Shown here piece after piece: positions 63,701-64,000 of a stretch of 64,000 nt of DNA. Source of the DNA: Ptiloglossa arizonensis (taxonomy: Eukaryota > Arthropoda > Insecta > Hymenoptera > Colletidae); contig NW_027478443.1 in assembly GCF_051014685.1 (NCBI RefSeq), positions 1,514,204-1,578,203 on the forward strand, read 5' to 3'. The notes beneath the pieces were generated by a model that saw nothing but the letters and a program-made list of their open reading frames with translations, was not told the DNA's origin and searched no databases. Position 1 is the first letter of the stretch, and every line of letters begins with the position of its first letter. The translations under genes and the position numbers were made by a program.

Positions 63701-64000
63701 TGTTGCGTCTTTAAGTAGAAACTCGTCCGATTACCAACGGTATGTGTATTTTTTCCCTAGGCCATCTGGTTAAGCGTTTGGAGCAGCAGAAGTGCGAAAA
63801 CTTTGTTGTCTTCGTAACACATTTCTTGGCTTCAAACTCATATCGCGCGAACAGATTGACCTAACCCAAAAATTCCTATTGTAACGAAAGTCGAACTCGC
63901 CCGATACCAACGGTATGTGTATTTTTTCCCTAGGCCATTCTGGTTAAACATTTGAAGCAGCTGAATTGCCGAAAAAATTTTTGCCGTCTCAACCATTCTT
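57721..64000 (-). repeat. Inverted arm of the satellite (reverse complement of about 50.5-56.8 kb)
   Basis: The reverse-complement monomer is read here, recognisable by CGAACGGATTGACCTAACCC, GGTATGTGTATTTTTTCC and GGTTAAGCGTTTGGAGCAGC. Private variants of the direct arm reappear at mirrored positions with a near-constant coordinate sum of about 114,478. They are GTTACGAAG (50,652 with about 63,813; 54,194 with about 60,286), CATATAATTT (52,437 with 62,041; 52,965 with 61,513; 55,610 with 58,868) and GCGATATATGG (53,104 with about 61,375). The array continues past the window edge. Indels are dense near 57.7-59 kb and thin out towards 64 kb. Confidence 0.88.

Larger units (their letters stand above)
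50480..64000. repeat. Large inverted repeat (palindrome), axis near 57.24 kb
   Basis: The two arms are each at least 6.7 kb with little or no spacer. Because both arms carry the same private variants in mirrored order, they represent one sequence present twice in opposite orientation, not two independent arrays. Indels differ between the arms while substitutions are shared. That is unusual for biological divergence and is expected if the same locus was read twice with random error. Both a real inversion junction within the satellite and an assembly or library fold-back are possible; I favour the latter. Confidence 0.8.

Noticed and set aside
1..64000. Bacterial genes, rRNA, tRNA, promoters or terminators
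   Set aside because: No long open frame, no cloverleaf-forming segment and no rRNA signature was recognised. The only sequence present is the tandem repeat, and no B-box matching GGTTCGANTCC was found in the monomer.

Overview
This window contains no recognisable genes. It is satellite DNA: one tandem repeat with a 177-bp monomer (about 42% GC in a monomer consensus counted by eye) fills essentially all 64 kb. The long homogeneous array, a near-nucleosomal monomer length, nested higher-order repeats (HORs) and the absence of any mobile-element insertion point to eukaryotic nuclear heterochromatin, most plausibly centromeric or pericentromeric. I do not recognise the satellite family and cannot name the organism.

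Layout. From 1 to about 57,178 all monomers run in the same direction. There are about 323 of them: 277 monomers span the first 49,016 bp with a net loss of only 13 bp against perfect 177-bp periodicity. Monomers belong to a limited set of subtypes that recur in fixed orders, which gives multi-monomer duplications of many sizes: a 2-mer (354 bp, near 2.5-3.2 kb), an 18-mer (3,185 bp, 4.2-9.7 kb), a 3-mer (531 bp, 10.7-11.8 kb), a 12-mer (2,124 bp, 12.1-16.3 kb), a 10-mer (1,770 bp, 19.3-22.8 kb), a 7-mer (1,239 bp, 24.7-27.2 kb), a 4-mer (707 bp, 27.5-28.5 kb), a 17-mer (3,009 bp, 38.0-44.0 kb) and an 18-mer of a different subfamily (about 3,186 bp, 49-56 kb). This is the pattern expected from repeated unequal exchange.

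Inverted arm. At about 57.18 kb the orientation flips, and 57.2-64.0 kb is the reverse complement of about 50.5-57.2 kb. Private variants pair at a constant coordinate sum of about 114,478, so the mirror axis lies near 57.24 kb. Around the axis the sequence is badly degraded: small indels become common from about 50.6 kb, peak at 55.5-58.5 kb and decline again towards 64 kb. Just past the turn lies a 540-base stretch with only 22 G (4.1%) and compressed repeat spacing. Together these features look more like a fold-back or thinly covered long-read consensus at the end of an assembled array than like an evolved palindrome, although a real satellite inversion is not excluded.

Motifs shared by nearly all monomers include a CENP-B-box-like 17-mer, a symmetric A6T5 tract plus two further A/T tracts spaced roughly a third of a monomer apart, a telomere-like octamer, and a hypervariable cassette that defines the subtypes. 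The open reading frames present are by-products of a period divisible by three and are not annotated as genes.
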